Origin: Pseudomonadota bacterium
Lineage (GTDB): Bacteria > Pseudomonadota > Gammaproteobacteria > Burkholderiales > Burkholderiaceae_B
Assembly (NCBI GenBank): GCA_023432075.1
Contig: JAEYVD010000640.1
Coordinates: forward strand, 1 to 8,374
Length of the DNA stretch: 8,374 nt
Direction of reading: 5' to 3'
The notes under the pieces are model-generated. The model saw only the letters and a program-made list of their open reading frames with translations, did not search any database and was not told where the DNA came from. Both the position numbers and the translations under genes were made by a program. This document shows positions 5,393 to 8,374 of the stretch, piece by piece. The stretch's first letter is position 1, and each line of letters starts with the position of its first letter.

Positions 5393-7720
5393 ATGGTTGA
5401 ACTAACCGTCGACGGCAACAAGGTCGAAGTGCCCGAAGGCAGCATGGTCATGCATGCCGCCCAGAAAGTCGGGCTTTACGTGCCGCATTTCTGCTACCAC
5501 AAGAAACTGTCCATCGCGGCCAACTGCCGGATGTGCCTGGTTGAAGTGGAAAAAGCGCCCAAGGCGCTGCCCGCCTGCGCCACGCCCGTGACCAACGGCA
5601 TGGTCGTCCACACCTGCTCGGAGAAGGCTCGCGCCGCTCAGAAGTCGGTGATGGAATTCTTGCTCATCAATCACCCCCTCGACTGCCCGATCTGCGATCA
5701 GGGCGGCGAATGCCAGCTGCAGGATCTGGCCGTGGGCTACGGCGGTTCTTCCTCGCGTTACCAGGAAGAAAAGCGCGTCGTTTTCCACAAGGACCTGGGC
5801 CCGCTGGTGTCGGCCGAGGAAATGTCCCGCTGCATCCACTGCACCCGCTGCGTGCGCTTCGGCCAGGAAATCGCCGGCGTCATGGAACTGGGCATGCTGG
5901 GCCGTGGCGAACACTCCGAGATCACGACCTTCGTCGGCCGTTCGATCGAGTCCGAACTGTCGGGCAACATGATCGACATCTGTCCGGTGGGCGCGCTGAC
6001 CTCCAAGCCCTTCCGCTACAGCGCCCGCACGTGGGAACTGGCTCGCCGCCGTTCGGTCAGCCCGCACGACAGCCTGGGCGCCAACCTGGTCGTCCAGGTC
6101 AAGGGCGACCGCGTGATGCGCGTGGTGCCGTTCGAGGACGAAGCCGTCAACGAATGCTGGATCAGCGACCGCGACCGCTTCTCGTATGAAGGCCTGAACA
6201 GCGAAGACCGCCTGTCCGCCCCGATGATCAAGGGCACCGACGGCAAGTGGCAGGAAGCCTCCTGGGCCGATGCCCTGCAGGCCGTGGCCCAAGGCCTGTC
6301 GCGTGTGCGTGACAGCTTCGGCGCCGGCCAGATCGGCGCCCTGGCGTCCGAGTACGCCACGACCGAGGAATACGCGCTGCTGGGCCGTCTGGTTCGCGCG
6401 CTGGGTTCCGAGAACATCGACTTCCGCCTGCGTCAGACCGACCCGGCCTTCGACGCCGCGCTGACCGGCGCGCCGTGGCTGGGCATGCCCATCGCCGAAC
6501 TCGACAACCTGGACCGCGTCCTGGTCGTCGGCTCGTTCCTGCGCAAGGACCACCCCCTGATGGCCCAGCGTCTGCGCCAGGCCGCCAAGCGCGGCACGCA
6601 GATCCTGATGGTCGACAGCGCCGCCGACGATCCCCTGATGCCCGTGACCGCGCGTATCACCGTGGCCCCGTCGGAACTGGCACGCGCGCTGGCCGAAGTG
6701 GCCGTCGCGCTGGCCCAGGCCAAGGAACAGGCCGTGCCGGCCGAGTTCGCCGCGGTCACGCCGGGCGAAAACGCCAAGCTCATCGCCGCCAGCCTTGCCT
6801 CGGGCGCCAACACGGCCGTCCTGATGGGCAACCTGGCCGTCGCCAGCGCCCAAGCCACCACCCTGGCCGCCAACGGCCGTGCCGTGGCTGACCTGTCGGG
6901 CGGCAAGTTCGGCTTCCTGACCTCGGGCGGCAACACGGTCGGCGGCTACCTCGCCGGCGCCATCCCGGGCAAGGGCGGCAAGACCGCCGCAGCCATGCTC
7001 GCCGAACCGCTCAAGGCTTACATCGTCCTGCACGCCGAGCCGCTGCTGGATGCCGACAACGGCCAGCAAGCCATCGCCGCGCTGCGCGGCGCGCAGTTCG
7101 CCGTCGCGCTCACGCCTTACCGTTCGGCCGCTGCCGAATGGGCGGACGTGATGCTGCCGGTGTCGCCGTTCACGGAAACCTCGGGCACGTTCGTCAACGC
7201 CCAAGGCCTGGCCCAAAGCTTCAAGGGCACGGTCACGCCGTTCGGCCAGACCCGTCCGGGCTGGAAGGTGCTGCGCGTGCTGGGCAACGTCCTGCATCTG
7301 GCCGGCTTCGACGACGAGACCTCCGAGTCCGTGCGCGACGCCGTGCTGGCCAGCGGCGTCGAAGGCCGCCTGTCCAACGACGTCAAGGCCCCGCTGGGTC
7401 TGGGCCAGGCCCTCACCGGCCTGGAACGCGTCGCCGATGTGCCGATCTACCGCACCGACGCCATGGTGCGCCGCTCGGAACCGCTGCAGGCCTCGCCGGC
7501 TTCGAAGAAGCCCGCCGCCGCCATGAACGGCCGTACCCTCACCAGCCTCGGCCTGACGGCCGGCGTCAAGGTGCGCGTCTCGGCCGGGCAGGGCGCCGTC
7601 GAACTGGAAACCGTGCAGGATGATGCCGTGGCCGATCGCGCCGTGCGCATTTCCGCCGCCTTCGAAACTACCGCTGCCCTGGGTGGCGCATTTGGTCAAA
7701 TCAGCGTGGAGCGTGCCTGA
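5393..7720 (+). CDS. nuoG: NADH-quinone oxidoreductase subunit G (clusters N1b, N4, N5)
   Basis: NuoG (75-kDa/NDUFS1 homologue) is the largest peripheral-arm subunit and passes electrons from NuoF towards NuoI and NuoB. At 775 residues it is shorter than E. coli NuoG (about 908). Domains in order: a [2Fe-2S] ferredoxin domain, about 1-80, with N1b ligands Cys34, Cys45, Cys48 and Cys62; the N5 motif with His94, Cys98, Cys101 and Cys107 ([14 protein letters not shown]); the N4 site with Cys147, Cys150, Cys153 (CIHCTRC) and Cys197 (DICPVGAL); then a molybdopterin-oxidoreductase-like domain from about 215 that no longer binds molybdenum. The extra N7 cysteines of E. coli are replaced (Ser223, Asp226 and Ala230 by my alignment; the fourth position is Ser258 in WISDRDRF, with Cys255 close by). 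The C-terminal part is rich in Ala and Gly. The stop overlaps the nuoH start. Confidence 0.98.
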   Translation: MVELTVDGNKVEVPEGSMVMHAAQKVGLYVPHFCYHKKLSIAANCRMCLVEVEKAPKALPACATPVTNGMVVHTCSEKARAAQKSVMEFLLINHPLDCPICDQGGECQLQDLAVGYGGSSSRYQEEKRVVFHKDLGPLVSAEEMSRCIHCTRCVRFGQEIAGVMELGMLGRGEHSEITTFVGRSIESELSGNMIDICPVGALTSKPFRYSARTWELARRRSVSPHDSLGANLVVQVKGDRVMRVVPFEDEAVNECWISDRDRFSYEGLNSEDRLSAPMIKGTDGKWQEASWADALQAVAQGLSRVRDSFGAGQIGALASEYATTEEYALLGRLVRALGSENIDFRLRQTDPAFDAALTGAPWLGMPIAELDNLDRVLVVGSFLRKDHPLMAQRLRQAAKRGTQILMVDSAADDPLMPVTARITVAPSELARALAEVAVALAQAKEQAVPAEFAAVTPGENAKLIAASLASGANTAVLMGNLAVASAQATTLAANGRAVADLSGGKFGFLTSGGNTVGGYLAGAIPGKGGKTAAAMLAEPLKAYIVLHAEPLLDADNGQQAIAALRGAQFAVALTPYRSAAAEWADVMLPVSPFTETSGTFVNAQGLAQSFKGTVTPFGQTRPGWKVLRVLGNVLHLAGFDDETSESVRDAVLASGVEGRLSNDVKAPLGLGQALTGLERVADVPIYRTDAMVRRSEPLQASPASKKPAAAMNGRTLTSLGLTAGVKVRVSAGQGAVELETVQDDAVADRAVRISAAFETTAALGGAFGQISVERA
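7708..7711 (+). promoter_or_regulatory. Ribosome-binding site of nuoH inside the end of nuoG
   Basis: GGAG lies eight bases before the nuoH ATG at 7720, within the last codons of nuoG. With the TGATG stop/start overlap it supports coupled translation and fixes the nuoH start. Confidence 0.65.
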
Positions 7721-8374
7721 TGGAATGGCTCAATGTTCTTGAAAGCCACGGTCAGGCATTGCTGGGCCCGACGGTCTGGATGGTCCTCTGGACCCTCATC
7801 AAGATCGTGGTCATCGCCGTGCCCATCATCCTGTGCGTGGCGTACCTGACGTACTGGGAGCGCAAGATGATTGGCGCCATGCACGTGCGCATGGGTCCGA
7901 ACCGCGTCGGCTTCAAGGGGCTGCTGCAGCCTTTCGCAGACGTCTTCAAGCTGCTCACCAAGGAAGTCGTCGTTCCCAGCCAGGCCAACAAGGTGCTGTT
8001 CATCGTGGCCCCGGTGGTCACGCTGATGCCCGCGCTGGCTGCCTGGGCGGTCGTGCCCTTCGGTCCCGACGTCGTCCTGGCCAACGTCAACGCCGGCCTG
8101 CTGTACATCATGGCCATCACGTCTATCGGCGTGTACGGCGTGATCGTCGCCGGCTGGGCGTCCAACTCCAAGTACGCGTTCCTTGGCGCGCTGCGCGCCT
8201 CGGCCCAGATGCTGTCGTATGAACTGGCCATCGGCTTCGTGCTGGTAACGGTGCTGCTGGTGTCGGGCAGCCTGAACATGTCCGAGATCGTCAACGTGCA
8301 GAACCGCGGCTGGTTTGCCGACAAGGGCCTGACGTTCATGTCCTGGAACTGGCTGCCGCTGTTGCCGCTGTTCG
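7720..8374 (+). CDS. nuoH: NADH-quinone oxidoreductase subunit H, N-terminal part (cut by window end)
   Basis: NuoH (ND1 homologue) is the membrane subunit that forms the quinone entry channel and links the peripheral arm to the proton-pumping arm. The window holds 218 codons of about 350, without interruption and without a stop. Predicted membrane helices lie near 19-44, 92-114, 126-147 and 165-187, and another begins near 207. Hallmarks are [20 protein letters not shown] (43-62) and the following [12 protein letters not shown] (63-74), and [20 protein letters not shown] (145-164) followed by LSYELAIG (165-172), whose Glu168 is part of the conserved acidic network of ND1. The ATG at 7720 shares its A with the nuoG stop. 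The gene does not appear complete, so its 3' end and the remaining subunits (nuoI to nuoN expected) lie beyond the window. Confidence 0.96.
   Translation, partial: MEWLNVLESHGQALLGPTVWMVLWTLIKIVVIAVPIILCVAYLTYWERKMIGAMHVRMGPNRVGFKGLLQPFADVFKLLTKEVVVPSQANKVLFIVAPVVTLMPALAAWAVVPFGPDVVLANVNAGLLYIMAITSIGVYGVIVAGWASNSKYAFLGALRASAQMLSYELAIGFVLVTVLLVSGSLNMSEIVNVQNRGWFADKGLTFMSWNWLPLLPLF

Noticed and set aside
5402..7699. 765-codon open frame on the minus strand opposite nuoG
   Set aside because: It is the mirror of nuoG codons. The composition is low in complexity (Gly, Ala, His, Gln, Arg), no motif is recognisable, and it begins and ends almost with nuoG, which points to a codon-bias artefact.
7752..8339. 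195-codon minus-strand ORF opposite nuoH
   Set aside because: nuoH is clearly coding in the other direction with conserved ND1 motifs; this frame has none.

Overview
The window is an ordinary stretch of core chromosome: the 3' end of a major outer-membrane porin gene followed by the first eight genes (nuoA to nuoH, the last one cut by the window edge) of the operon for the proton-pumping NADH:ubiquinone oxidoreductase, respiratory complex I. All genes are on the + strand. High GC, strong G/C preference at third codon positions, separate nuoC and nuoD genes, and a betaproteobacterial-type porin directly upstream of nuoA point to Burkholderiales. From memory, a porin next to nuoA is the arrangement in Bordetella and its relative Achromobacter (Alcaligenaceae). 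I cannot fix the species from the sequence alone.

Layout. Bases 2-334 encode the last 110 residues of the porin, ending in the C-terminal phenylalanine typical of beta-barrel outer-membrane proteins. A 294-base intergenic region follows (335-628). Its first part holds three successive hairpins, the last with an eight-T tract (a strong intrinsic terminator at 402-430). Its second part holds a good extended -10 promoter (589-597) about 30 bases before nuoA. Then come nuoA (629-988), nuoB (1028-1504), nuoC (1584-2210), nuoD (2214-3470), nuoE (3519-4013), nuoF (4010-5377), nuoG (5393-7720) and nuoH (7720 to the window end). Gaps are 79 bases or less, and there are two start/stop overlaps (nuoE/nuoF and nuoG/nuoH). 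I see no internal terminator, so this is one transcription unit that runs out of the window.

How the genes work together. NuoE, NuoF and NuoG form the NADH-oxidising module: FMN in NuoF, with iron-sulfur clusters N1a (NuoE), N3 (NuoF), and N1b, N4 and N5 (NuoG). NuoB, NuoC and NuoD, with NuoI outside the window, carry electrons to cluster N2 in NuoB and to the ubiquinone pocket at the NuoB/NuoD interface. NuoA and NuoH are membrane subunits that join this peripheral arm to the proton-pumping arm. All cluster ligands expected for the family are present. NuoG lacks the extra N7 cluster cysteines seen in E. coli, and NuoB closely resembles its mitochondrial counterpart, so this is a mitochondrial-type complex I.

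I found no mobile element, CRISPR array, tRNA or rRNA, and nothing I would call a new biological system. The observations most worth checking are a 27-codon ORF that exactly bridges nuoB and nuoC with start/stop overlaps at both ends, and the multi-hairpin 3' untranslated region of the porin.
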